A stretch of DNA of 8,102 bases, taken from NCBI GenBank assembly GCA_020053155.1, contig JAGVNS010000129.1, forward strand, positions 1 to 8,102. Reading direction: 5' to 3'. Source of the stretch: Nitrososphaerota archaeon (lineage in GTDB: Archaea > Iainarchaeota > Iainarchaeia > Iainarchaeales > VGJJ01). A model generated the notes under the pieces. It was not told where the DNA came from. It worked only from the letters and a program-made list of their open reading frames with translations, and searched no databases. The translations under genes and the position numbers were made by a program. The stretch's first letter is position 1, and every line of letters starts with the position of its first letter. This document shows, piece by piece, positions 1-6,698 of the stretch.

Positions 1-1016
1 ATACCTATCCCAACATCGCGCTTGACACGATTCATAACCGCATCCTCTTAGGGGGGCAGCTGCCCCAGTCTGCCAGCGGGCCGGGAGCAAGCATCAACGT
101 GTACGGCGACCGGGAAGTACTCGTCACCAACGCCCCTAATCCCCAAGCGGGAAAATTCCAGAGCGGATTGTGGGAAAACGGTTCGGTCATCTACAAACCC
201 CAAACCAATGAGCTCATCATCTGGCTCCGCCACCATGCGCAAGCGGTGGTTTCCGACCAGGAAGTCAAGGACTTTGCGGGTAAACTCACCACTACCACGA
301 ATGAACTCACCCTGTGCGAGGAGCCCGCCATCGATTTGAGCGTGGAAACCGACCCCAATACTCCCGGAACCAAACTCAAAGGGGACAATTTGACGGCCGG
401 CTTAGAAAAAAACGGCCCCTTTCAAGTGTTTGAAACCCCCAGCAAGCGATTCGTTCTCTATTCCAAGCTCGTGGATGGGGAATGCAAGGATTTCTTTAAG
501 GTCATCGACAAGGAAACGGGAGAGGTGTACGACCAGGAAATAACAAACATTTCCCAAGATGAAAACGGCACCATCCACATCAAGACCGCGGACGGGCAAG
601 ACCATTCTCTCCAATTCTCGGATGAGAACGGGAAGCCCGTGCTCACGTATGATGGGCAATCCGAAGTGCTCCGCTCCGCATCCGGAAAGGGTGGGTCGTT
701 CTATTACGACCCCAACAAAGGATTGTATTTCGCCGAGAATGCGCAGCTCATCCCCCTGAACGACAATTTCAAGAACCAAGGAATCGCCTTCCAGGCCAAC
801 CCCGATGGAAGCGTTTCAGGAAAAGCCGGGGACAACGTGTTTGTCATCAACCCCTCCCAGGGAAGCGAGGGATTGTTCAACATTCCCAGTTTGCCTGAAA
901 ACGTGGTGGCATTGGCGGGAATCTTGCTCATACTCATGATGCTCACTACCGCACTCTATTTGGATTCCTCCCGGCGAAAGAAAAAGGATGTGGAAACGCT
1001 GAGTGAACTCAACTAA
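1..1016 (+). CDS. C-terminal part of a membrane-anchored surface protein (5' partial)
   Basis: The reading frame is open from the left edge (first full codon at position 3), so the GTG at 99 is internal and the gene begins outside the window. About 337 residues are visible. Most of the visible part is polar and looks beta-rich, with many Gly, Asn, Asp and Thr and two cysteines (in TLCEEP and GECKDF). There are four N-X-S/T sequons: NGS, NLT, NIS and NGT. Near the end a hydrophobic helix (about 900-965, VVALAGILLILMMLTTALYL) is followed by SSRRKKK and a short acidic tail. This is the layout of an archaeal extracellular protein held by one C-terminal membrane segment with a basic cytoplasmic stop-transfer. 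I do not recognise a domain, and the signal peptide would be off-window. The TAA stop overlaps the stop of the convergent gene. An S-layer-associated or adhesin-like role is only a guess. Confidence 0.8.
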   Translation, partial: TYPNIALDTIHNRILLGGQLPQSASGPGASINVYGDREVLVTNAPNPQAGKFQSGLWENGSVIYKPQTNELIIWLRHHAQAVVSDQEVKDFAGKLTTTTNELTLCEEPAIDLSVETDPNTPGTKLKGDNLTAGLEKNGPFQVFETPSKRFVLYSKLVDGECKDFFKVIDKETGEVYDQEITNISQDENGTIHIKTADGQDHSLQFSDENGKPVLTYDGQSEVLRSASGKGGSFYYDPNKGLYFAENAQLIPLNDNFKNQGIAFQANPDGSVSGKAGDNVFVINPSQGSEGLFNIPSLPENVVALAGILLILMMLTTALYLDSSRRKKKDVETLSELN

Positions 1017-1813
1017 CCAATAATCCAATTGTATCGCGAACCAGGGATGCGTTTGAACCCGGCTGATTTTGCGGCCAAACCATATAACCCACGCATAGCA
1101 TCTCTGTCTCTCCGATCTTCAAAATAGGGGTTTTCATCTGCTTTAATCATTCCGATTCGGCGTATTCCCATATGACGGGCATATGCAACCATTGCTTTCA
1201 ATGTAAAATTAGCCACCGGCTCACTCGTTAGTGCTCTAACTCTATCAACGGATTTTTTCTCATTTTGCCCCCCTTGAAATCCTTCGATCATACAATACGT
1301 TTGAGGTTTTTCTCCTCCTTGGCGTCCCTCCCATAGTAAAAATTTGGCAAAAAAAACAGGCGTGAGGGTAGGGTCTCCCCTCCTTCCAAAGGGTTCCCCA
1401 AAACGCTGCGAAATATTTTCAATGACTGCCAATCCACACAGGGATTCATGCATCATTCCTCTGTGAGCGGTGGTTAAAATTCCCAAGTAGTAATAGGAAT
1501 CGCCAATTCGCCTTAATCGAAAAGGGGATTCTCTTGCAAACGATTCTATGAATGCTCGATAGGTCTCTGGCCTTGCGGGAGAAAGACTTTCTGGAAGAGG
1601 CGATTCGGGTGGTCGGTTGTTTTTATACAAGCGAACGGTCGGGAAGCGTGAACGATGATCTTGCCACGTATTGGTCGCCAACTCACTCAAGTCGACCAAT
1701 CTTCTTTTCTGAAAGGATGCTTCTTCAGGAGATAATCTTCTCCGTGTTATCACAGGTGGCGTTGAAGGGGCGCCTTTTTTTGCACTGTTTCTGCGAATTC
1801 TACGCCTTGTCAT
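1013..1813 (-). CDS. Unrecognised 266-residue protein, coupled to the PAC2 gene
   Basis: The protein begins with a very basic, probably disordered stretch (MTRRRIRRNSAKKG, then more Arg up to about residue 40). A folded part follows from about residue 82 to the end. Notable patches are FRLRRIGDSYYYLGIL (98-113), YCMIEGFQGG (173-182), FTLKAMVAYARHMGIRRIGMIK (203-224) and the C-terminal GFKRIPGSRYNWI. The order of an IEGFQG strand, a charged segment, a long helix and then GIRRIGMI loosely recalls VirK/YbjX-type (DUF535) proteins or an acyltransferase-like fold, but I cannot assign it to either. No membrane segment or signal peptide is seen. The ATG lies 6 nt after the PAC2 stop. A GTGA match to the anti-Shine-Dalgarno sequence overlaps that stop and sits 6 nt before the ATG, which supports this start and translational coupling. 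Its tail overlaps the convergent surface-protein gene by 4 nt. Confidence 0.75.
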   Translation of the reverse strand: MTRRRIRRNSAKKGAPSTPPVITRRRLSPEEASFQKRRLVDLSELATNTWQDHRSRFPTVRLYKNNRPPESPLPESLSPARPETYRAFIESFARESPFRLRRIGDSYYYLGILTTAHRGMMHESLCGLAVIENISQRFGEPFGRRGDPTLTPVFFAKFLLWEGRQGGEKPQTYCMIEGFQGGQNEKKSVDRVRALTSEPVANFTLKAMVAYARHMGIRRIGMIKADENPYFEDRRDRDAMRGLYGLAAKSAGFKRIPGSRYNWIIG

Positions 1814-1819
1814 TATTCT

Positions 1820-2644
1820 TCACGCGTAATAACTGGGTCCTTTTCCTTCGACGTCTTGCTGCTCTTCCTGTGCCTGCGTCTCCTGTACCCTTTTCATTTG
1901 GGAGACTATTTCCTGCTCCGTCTTTTTGGCCTGCTCATACAAGGGGTCGACTTTCAAATTGAGTTTCAACAGTTTGTTCAACCGTTTGATTAATTCCGCC
2001 GCGGCCTTGTAGTCCGCCCCCAGCGTGACGTTTCCCAAAATGGAAATGGCTTTCACGTTGCTCTCTTTCAAGTGCAGCAGCATGAGCGCGGTTATTCCCG
2101 TCGTAATCCCGTCTTCAATCATGTCCACATCCAATCCCTTAAACATTCCCCTGCTTCCCTCATTGGCGGCGATTCCATACACGTGCATGTCCACCTTGGC
2201 GCCAGTCTGGATGCCCGCGAGGGAGATTACACGGGTAATCCCGTTATTCAATATCCATTCGACTACCGTCCGGGCGACTTTGGGGATGAATGGTCGGGGA
2301 ATCACTTGCTCCGATATGAGCACGACGAGTTTGTACGTGTCATTCACGTAAATGCGGGAAGGAAAAACAGGCACCCCTTTGTGGATGCGGATGATGGGCA
2401 TGAACACTTCGGAATGCAGGTGTCCAATCTCCTTGAACTCCATGTTTTCAACCAGATATTTGGCGGAGATCGTTCCTACAAGCCCCGTACCTGGAAACCC
2501 TTCGATGAGCGTATACCCCTTCCACTCCCTATGTTCCAATTCCACAAACCGCATAGTAGGATCGTGGATTGCCTGCGTTTGCGGGGTCAAAAAAGATGGG
2601 CGACTCCTTGGTAGGCGTGGCATTTTTTGGGAGAAAGCGGTCAT
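1820..2644 (-). CDS. PAC2-family proteasome assembly chaperone homologue
   Basis: The protein has 274 residues. The PAC2 signature is clear: IEGFPGTGLVGTISAKYLVE (47-66), then SEVFMPIIRIHKGVPVFPSRIY (78-99), LVVLISEQ (106-113) and ITRVISLAGIQ (136-146). In archaea this family (PF09754) includes PbaA/PbaB, relatives of eukaryotic Pac chaperones that bind the 20S proteasome alpha ring. A charged, probably coiled-coil segment (about 235-265) precedes a flexible end, GKGPSYYA. The last three residues, YYA, fit the HbYX rule used by proteasome activators and Pba proteins to enter alpha-ring pockets. The ATG at 2644 is preferred because a TATA-like element lies about 25 nt upstream, suggesting a leaderless mRNA. 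It adds 30 residues before the conserved core; an alternative ATG at 2554 (MRFVELEH) has neither an SD nor a TATA element. It is the first gene of an operon with the 266-residue protein. Confidence 0.92.
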   Translation of the reverse strand: MTAFSQKMPRLPRSRPSFLTPQTQAIHDPTMRFVELEHREWKGYTLIEGFPGTGLVGTISAKYLVENMEFKEIGHLHSEVFMPIIRIHKGVPVFPSRIYVNDTYKLVVLISEQVIPRPFIPKVARTVVEWILNNGITRVISLAGIQTGAKVDMHVYGIAANEGSRGMFKGLDVDMIEDGITTGITALMLLHLKESNVKAISILGNVTLGADYKAAAELIKRLNKLLKLNLKVDPLYEQAKKTEQEIVSQMKRVQETQAQEEQQDVEGKGPSYYA

Positions 2645-2665
2645 ATTTTGATGAATGGAATGGGG

Positions 2666-2673
2666 TTTATAAT
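2666..2673 (-). promoter_or_regulatory. TATA-like element for the PAC2 operon
   Basis: On the minus strand this reads ATTATAAA. Its centre is about 25 nt upstream of the ATG at 2644, and no Shine-Dalgarno sequence precedes that ATG. The spacing fits an archaeal TBP site with transcription starting at or next to the start codon. No strong BRE is apparent. Confidence 0.5.
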
Positions 2674-2736
2674 GTATGCCTATCCTTGCTCTGTAGCATA
2701 GTCGGGTGATTTGACGAGGGAATTATCTCTCCGCGC

Positions 2737-2790
2737 AAAACAAAATTATGAAGAAAAGAATGCCTCGTATGATAGTACGTTACTATCATA
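2737..2790 (-). terminator. Possible terminator of the tadA-tadC operon
   Basis: Read on the minus strand, the inverted repeat at 2790-2768 is followed by a T-rich stretch (about 2760-2737, TTCTTTTCTTC then ATTTTGTTTTG). U-rich tracts are the main archaeal termination signal and a hairpin is optional. The tract lies about 170 nt beyond the tadC stop, so the assignment is tentative. Confidence 0.35.
2768..2790. repeat. Perfect 10-bp inverted repeat with 3-nt spacer
   Basis: The arms TATGATAGTA (2768-2777) and TACTATCATA (2781-2790) are exact reverse complements around CGT. TGCCTC occurs on each side, at 2761-2766 and 2794-2799. The element lies between the end of tadC and the PAC2 promoter, about 100 bp upstream of the PAC2 TATA-like element. 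It could be a dimeric-regulator operator, or an RNA hairpin at the end of the tad transcript. Confidence 0.85.
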
Positions 2791-2926
2791 AAGTGCCTCC
2801 ATTTCAAAAATTAGCGTGTTTTATTCCATATTTTGTTTTATTTTGACTATTTTACTATACCGCGCAGAATGATTTTTCTCATTTTTTTACTACAATACTA
2901 CACCACCCTACTTTATGACAGAGTCC

Positions 2927-4429
2927 CTATCCCGAAACCGCGCGTCCCACTTCCCACAAAAACTGGCTCAATGGAATCAGCCAAATAGCGTATGCCCCGG
3001 CACGGCGAATGGAACCATTCAGCATTCCCGCAAACAGGCTGGCTATCATGGCATAAATAAAGAGGTAACCCCGCACGGCCATCACCGTCACGTCTTGGAT
3101 AGGATTGGGAATCATTTCCCCTCCCGAACCCAGCGCCAATCCCGTTACCATCCCCGTGGTCAGGCCGAGCAATAGGGGAACCAGCAATCCCCCCGCTCCC
3201 AGAATAGTGTATTTTTCGATGAGGAGCGCGGCGTTCCGTTCCGATTGCAACGAGTGGAGAGCCATCCCATCCTGGGCGAGACGCGTGCAGGCGTTGGAGA
3301 GAGGGATTCCCGTCACGTATCCCTGGACCAACAGCTGGGATGCGCGTAGACCCAGCACCCCATTCCGTCCTTGCGCAAATCCCTTCATGGCATTCGAAAA
3401 ATGGTCTCCCTGATGGACCCTCTTCCACACTTTTTTCCATTCTTCCCGGATGGGAGCGTGTGTCGTTCGGGACATCTCTCCCAATGCTTTGGAAAAGGAA
3501 ACCGTGGAAGGGAAAGAGGCCCACATGAGCAGGGAATCCGGCCACTGGTTTTCCATTTTTTGGGTGATGGATTCGAACCGCGCTTCCTGGAACACTACAT
3601 TGGCGAGGAGGGGAAACAAGGCTCCCGCTCCAAGCAGGAGAAGCGGTTCTACTCCTTCAGGGCTGAAATGCAGGTAGGCGCTCCACCCAATCAAGAACAA
3701 GCCGCATCCCTCGATGGTACTGGAGACCAACACCCGGTGCAAACCCCCCTCTATTCCGTTTTCCCTGCATTTGAAATCCAGTGATTCGAGAAACGATTTT
3801 TTTCGTTCCCCCGAATCATTTTGGTCAAGGTGCGACTGCCGGATGGATGGAGGGGTTTTGTACCATACCAACACTAAAATCGCCGCGTTTACTAATGGAA
3901 AGACGATCCAGGAAATGAACACTATTTCCTCACCCCTCCATGACATCTCCATGAATGTGGAGCCTATGCTCACGAAGGAAAGGAAAAAGGCCGGAACCAA
4001 TGCTGAGCACGCGATGAACACGAGCGCGTACACCGTCAATTGGTTGGAATATGCGCGCAGTTGTGTCTTTTCCTGGTTTCTCAAATCTTCCGCCACGCGT
4101 TGCAAGGCCTGGATGCTTTCAGGGGTTATTCCTTCATGGATGACGTGCACCAATAGGCTCGTGACGCGGGTGATGAGGGGGGATTCCGCCCCCTGGGAAA
4201 ACAAGGCGAGGCTCTCTTCCAGACTCAATCCCCTCTCCACGCGCTGCAGCGTTTTTTCCAATTCTCTCCGCAGGGGTTCGGGAGTCCAACGCAGGCTGCT
4301 CCTGAACGCCGTTTCGAAATGGGGAGTCAGGCTCAATTCCAGCGTCAGACGGCTGAGAAAGGATTCCATTTGGCATTCCCATTCCGCTTTTAACCTTGAA
4401 TATTTCCACTCGCGCCAGGGATTATTCAT
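2927..4429 (-). CDS. tadC: TadC-like type II/IV secretion platform membrane protein
   Basis: The protein has 500 residues and two tandem T2SSF (PF00482) units, the usual arrangement of archaeal TadC/FlaJ-type platform proteins. Unit one is a helical cytoplasmic domain at about 16-130 (FLSRLTLELSLTPHFETAF, later GLSLEESL), followed by membrane helices at about 131-155 and 169-190. Further helices lie at about 237-254 and 262-280. Unit two is cytoplasmic at about 285-405 (GIPLSNACTRLAQDG), with helices at about 408-434, 447-470 and 477-492. Such proteins sit in the cytoplasmic membrane and pass motion from the ATPase to the growing pilus or secreted filament. The ATG directly follows the tadA TAA stop with no gap, and a GAGAGGGG purine run inside the end of tadA could serve as its SD. 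No pilin or prepilin peptidase gene is present here, so the filament type is unknown. Confidence 0.9.
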   Translation of the reverse strand: MNNPWREWKYSRLKAEWECQMESFLSRLTLELSLTPHFETAFRSSLRWTPEPLRRELEKTLQRVERGLSLEESLALFSQGAESPLITRVTSLLVHVIHEGITPESIQALQRVAEDLRNQEKTQLRAYSNQLTVYALVFIACSALVPAFFLSFVSIGSTFMEMSWRGEEIVFISWIVFPLVNAAILVLVWYKTPPSIRQSHLDQNDSGERKKSFLESLDFKCRENGIEGGLHRVLVSSTIEGCGLFLIGWSAYLHFSPEGVEPLLLLGAGALFPLLANVVFQEARFESITQKMENQWPDSLLMWASFPSTVSFSKALGEMSRTTHAPIREEWKKVWKRVHQGDHFSNAMKGFAQGRNGVLGLRASQLLVQGYVTGIPLSNACTRLAQDGMALHSLQSERNAALLIEKYTILGAGGLLVPLLLGLTTGMVTGLALGSGGEMIPNPIQDVTVMAVRGYLFIYAMIASLFAGMLNGSIRRAGAYAIWLIPLSQFLWEVGRAVSG

Positions 4430-5776
4430 TTATTTTTTTCCCCTCTCTTGTTTTCCTTTTTTGGCTTCGGTCTCCCTTTTTTTCCATTCCATTTCAAACG
4501 TGGAATGGGGAAAATGGAAGGGGATTCGACTCGCTACCACTTTCGATTCGTTCATGCTCCACTTTTTTTGGGCGGGAGAATACGTGAAGACCGGGTGAAT
4601 TTTCAGGCCGGCCTCCTCATCATACTCCATTTCAACTATCTCCGTGACCCGGCGCACATCACGTACTAAATCCTTTTTCCACTCCATGCTCCACCTGCGC
4701 TGAATCAGCAGCACATTTATCCATCCCAAATCCTGTTCCAAAATCCCATATTGGTGCAAACGCGCAATGGTTTCGCGTGACGAGTGTCCATGGAACGTGC
4801 TATACGTTCCCTTTCCCTGACCCGCAAGAATGGCTTCCATGAACGCTTTCGCCTCTTCGGGAAAGCGTATTTCCCCCACGATTACGCGGTCGGGTCGCAT
4901 GCGCAAGGATTCGCGGATCAACCGTGCCATGTCGATGGACGTTTCGCTTTTGGGGGAAAGTTTTACTTGGTGGGGATGGGAGAGGTTCAATTCAGGGGTT
5001 TCTTCGATGAGAATCAACCGCTCTTTTTTAGGAAACAAGTGGCTGAGCGCATTCAATGTCGTTGTTTTTCCACTTCCCGTGTTTCCCGCGATGAGAAGGT
5101 TGCAGTCGCACGCTAATGCGAGTTCCAAATAGGCCACTATGCCGGGGGACCATATTCCTGTTTCGATGAGTTGATACGGATGCGTGGGTCGCAGGACGAA
5201 TTTTCGGATGCTCGCCTCCACTTCCGTTTGGCACACGGGATGGATGGCCGCGTGCAAGCGCAGCCCGTTTTGTATGCGCGCATTGATGATGGGCGTTTGC
5301 GCACTTAAACGAATGCCGCTTTCCATCGTCAAGCGGTTGAGCAGGGCGATGAGGTACGAGGCATCCGAAAAGTACAAGGGGGTTTCCTCCCACCCCGTAC
5401 GGGTGTGGTATACGCGCACGGGAAAAGAGGGTCCTACCCCGTTGATTCCAATCTCTTCCAATTCCCCCGTCGTGTCCATGAGCGGGGTCAAGGGACCTGC
5501 TCCCAATGCGTGGTCGTGGAGGATGGTTTCCAAATACGTCTGCTGGTCGGGCTCCACCACCCATAACTTGTTTTGCATATATGCATCCAACGCCTCGACC
5601 AGTGCGCGTTCCGATTGCTGGGCGGAAGGGTTTTGGTAAAAAAGATGCAGCGTCCCTTCGAGCAGTTTTATTTCTTCGGTCGAAAGAATGGGCCATGTCT
5701 TTTTCCATGGACTGCGCGTCAAATTCTCGCTATGCAGGGCCCACCCCCACTTGGGAGGGGAAACGTTTTCGTTCAT
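4430..5776 (-). CDS. tadA: TadA/VirB11-like secretion ATPase
   Basis: The protein has 448 residues from the ATG at 5776. The N-terminal domain contains GAGPLTPLMDTTGELEEIGING (about 92-113) and VRVYHTRTGWEETPLYF, typical of archaeal TadA/GspE-type ATPases (PF00437). The motor domain has every key motif: Walker A GNTGSGKTT (231-239), Asp box ILIEETPEL (255-263), Walker B RPDRVIVGEIR (294-304) and His box GTYSTFHGHS (323-332). It should form a hexameric cytoplasmic ATPase that powers filament assembly or secretion through the adjacent TadC. The last 15 or so residues are a lysine-rich tail coded through A-runs. A TTG at 5794, with GGAG 10 nt upstream, would add six residues. I prefer the ATG because a TTAAAAT element lies about 25 nt before it, as in other leaderless genes here. 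It is followed directly by tadC. Confidence 0.93.
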   Translation of the reverse strand: MNENVSPPKWGWALHSENLTRSPWKKTWPILSTEEIKLLEGTLHLFYQNPSAQQSERALVEALDAYMQNKLWVVEPDQQTYLETILHDHALGAGPLTPLMDTTGELEEIGINGVGPSFPVRVYHTRTGWEETPLYFSDASYLIALLNRLTMESGIRLSAQTPIINARIQNGLRLHAAIHPVCQTEVEASIRKFVLRPTHPYQLIETGIWSPGIVAYLELALACDCNLLIAGNTGSGKTTTLNALSHLFPKKERLILIEETPELNLSHPHQVKLSPKSETSIDMARLIRESLRMRPDRVIVGEIRFPEEAKAFMEAILAGQGKGTYSTFHGHSSRETIARLHQYGILEQDLGWINVLLIQRRWSMEWKKDLVRDVRRVTEIVEMEYDEEAGLKIHPVFTYSPAQKKWSMNESKVVASRIPFHFPHSTFEMEWKKRETEAKKGKQERGKK

Positions 5777-5797
5777 TCCCAGAGCGGATTCCAATAG

Positions 5798-5804
5798 ATT
5801 TTAA
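5798..5804 (-). promoter_or_regulatory. Candidate TATA element for tadA
   Basis: The minus strand reads TTAAAAT, centred about 25 nt upstream of the ATG at 5776, consistent with a leaderless start. A competing element, ACATAAAC at about 5820-5827, would suit transcription beginning near the alternative TTG at 5794. The sequence does not decide between them. Confidence 0.35.
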
Positions 5805-5883
5805 CTCCATGGAAAATGAGTTTATGTAGCATTTTGGTTGGTTTTTGACTGGTTGAGGGTGTTGAACGTATTTTTTTTTTCAT

Positions 5884-5896
5884 CAAAAGACAAAAT
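5884..5896 (-). terminator. U-rich terminator candidate after the DUF192 gene
   Basis: About 50-60 nt beyond the DUF192 stop, the minus strand reads ATTTTGTCTTTTG. This T-rich run fits archaeal hairpin-independent termination. It separates the coiled-coil/DUF192 pair from the tadA promoter region. Confidence 0.35.
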
Positions 5897-5944
5897 TGGG
5901 TTGACGACTGTACAAGAATGCGGCGTTCCCCTCCTATTTATTTT

Positions 5945-6376
5945 TCACCACGCCACTTTTTCGCCTATTTTTGGGTTTATTTTTTGGAGTGTCTCTATCG
6001 GCAATTCAATGATGTATTTAGCCACGTTTTGGGGGGAATAGTTAAGTTTCCAGGGTTGGGCGTTTTTCACCCGATCTACTATTTTTTGATGTTCATCCAG
6101 CCAAAGCACGTCAATGGGCATTTTCATAAATAGCATGTGGATGCTCGCATTCAGCTTCTCTTTCTCTTTTAGGTGAAAAATCAGGGCGTAATTGAATGCT
6201 TCTTTTTCTACTCCCATGAGGCCTTTGGCACGCTGGAAAAAGGTGCGGGCGTGCTTTACCTTTAGCAGGGTAATGGTTTTTCCGGCACGGGCGATAATTT
6301 TATGGCGAGTGGGGGGAACAATTGGTGGACTGTTGAGGGTTGTTTTCTTTTTTTGGGGCTTTTTTTGGTTTTTCAT
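5945..6376 (-). CDS. DUF192 family protein
   Basis: The protein has 143 residues. From about residue 35 it matches DUF192 (PF02643, COG1430): ARTFFQRAKGLMG (43-55), the hallmark SIHMLFMKMPIDVLWLD (78-94), a PW pair (108-109), YIIELPIE (121-128) and a closing IGEKV. The family forms a small beta-barrel of unknown biochemical role; many members are exported, but here no signal peptide or membrane segment is seen. The first 26 residues are a Lys/Pro/Thr-rich, probably disordered leader (MKNQKKPQKKK). Its codons contain two A7 runs. The ATG shares one base with the upstream stop (TAATG), so translation is probably coupled to the coiled-coil gene. The family call is firm; the function is unknown. 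Confidence 0.88.
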   Translation of the reverse strand: MKNQKKPQKKKTTLNSPPIVPPTRHKIIARAGKTITLLKVKHARTFFQRAKGLMGVEKEAFNYALIFHLKEKEKLNASIHMLFMKMPIDVLWLDEHQKIVDRVKNAQPWKLNYSPQNVAKYIIELPIETLQKINPKIGEKVAW

Positions 6377-6666
6377 TATGTTGCTTCCGTCTCTTCAATT
6401 TTCTTTTGCTTTTTGAGGGGGGGTTGGTCCTGTAACAATTCTAATGGGGGGACGATTAACTCCTCTACCGCATCTCTCACTTGCCCGCTGGTGAGGGGGT
6501 GGTTTTCTTTTTCATTTTCCCCCCTATTGGGTTCTTTTTCTTCTTCTTTTTGGGGATAAATGTCCAGGGCCCGTTTCAGCTCTTCTATTTCCCTGAGCCG
6601 TTCTTTCAGCTCCTTCAAAAGCTTCTCCCTGTCGCTTGGATTTTCATTTTCAGTGGTTTCTTTCAT
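6376..6666 (-). CDS. Small charged coiled-coil protein, unknown function
   Basis: The protein has 96 residues with a strong excess of Glu and Lys. Residues 13-34 (REKLLKELKERLREIEELKRAL) have Leu/Ile at L17, L20, L24, I27 and L34, a short coiled-coil heptad pattern. A disordered charged linker (about 38-56) and a second helical patch (SGQVRDAVEELIVPPLELL, 60-78) follow. No membrane segment or known domain is visible. A purine-rich SD-like run (GAGGGAGAAGG) ends 4 nt before the ATG, and a TATA-like element lies about 37 nt upstream, implying a short leader. The one-base TAATG overlap with the DUF192 gene makes a real, cotranslated gene likely. It could be a partner or scaffold for the DUF192 protein, but that is inference from position only. 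Confidence 0.72.
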   Translation of the reverse strand: MKETTENENPSDREKLLKELKERLREIEELKRALDIYPQKEEEKEPNRGENEKENHPLTSGQVRDAVEELIVPPLELLQDQPPLKKQKKIEETEAT

Positions 6667-6698
6667 ACGTCCTTCTCCCTCGCTAAACGGGGCAGGTC

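Noticed and set aside
402..779. Minus-strand ORF of 125 codons within the surface-protein gene
   Set aside because: The plus-strand frame is open from the window edge, ends in a clear membrane anchor and explains the region.
2072..2614. Plus-strand ORF of 180 codons opposite the PAC2 gene
   Set aside because: It is antisense to conserved PAC2 motifs and is His/Arg/Pro-rich without any recognisable feature.
2913..3545. Minus-strand ORF of 210 codons inside tadC
   Set aside because: It is a frame-shifted shadow of the second T2SSF unit and is Gly/Arg/Pro/His-rich with no domain.
3714..4598. Long plus-strand ORF (294 codons) opposite the tadA-tadC junction
   Set aside because: It is antisense to two well-supported genes, its translation is low in recognisable structure, and its openness follows from the codon use of the opposite strand.
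5028..5708. Minus-strand ORF of 226 codons overlapping tadA in another frame
   Set aside because: The tadA frame carries all ATPase motifs; the alternative frame is Arg/Pro/His-rich with no domain.
5909..5937. AGGAGGGG on the minus strand just after the DUF192 stop, resembling a strong SD
   Set aside because: No ATG or GTG follows at a useful distance; the only nearby start is a TTG opening about ten codons.
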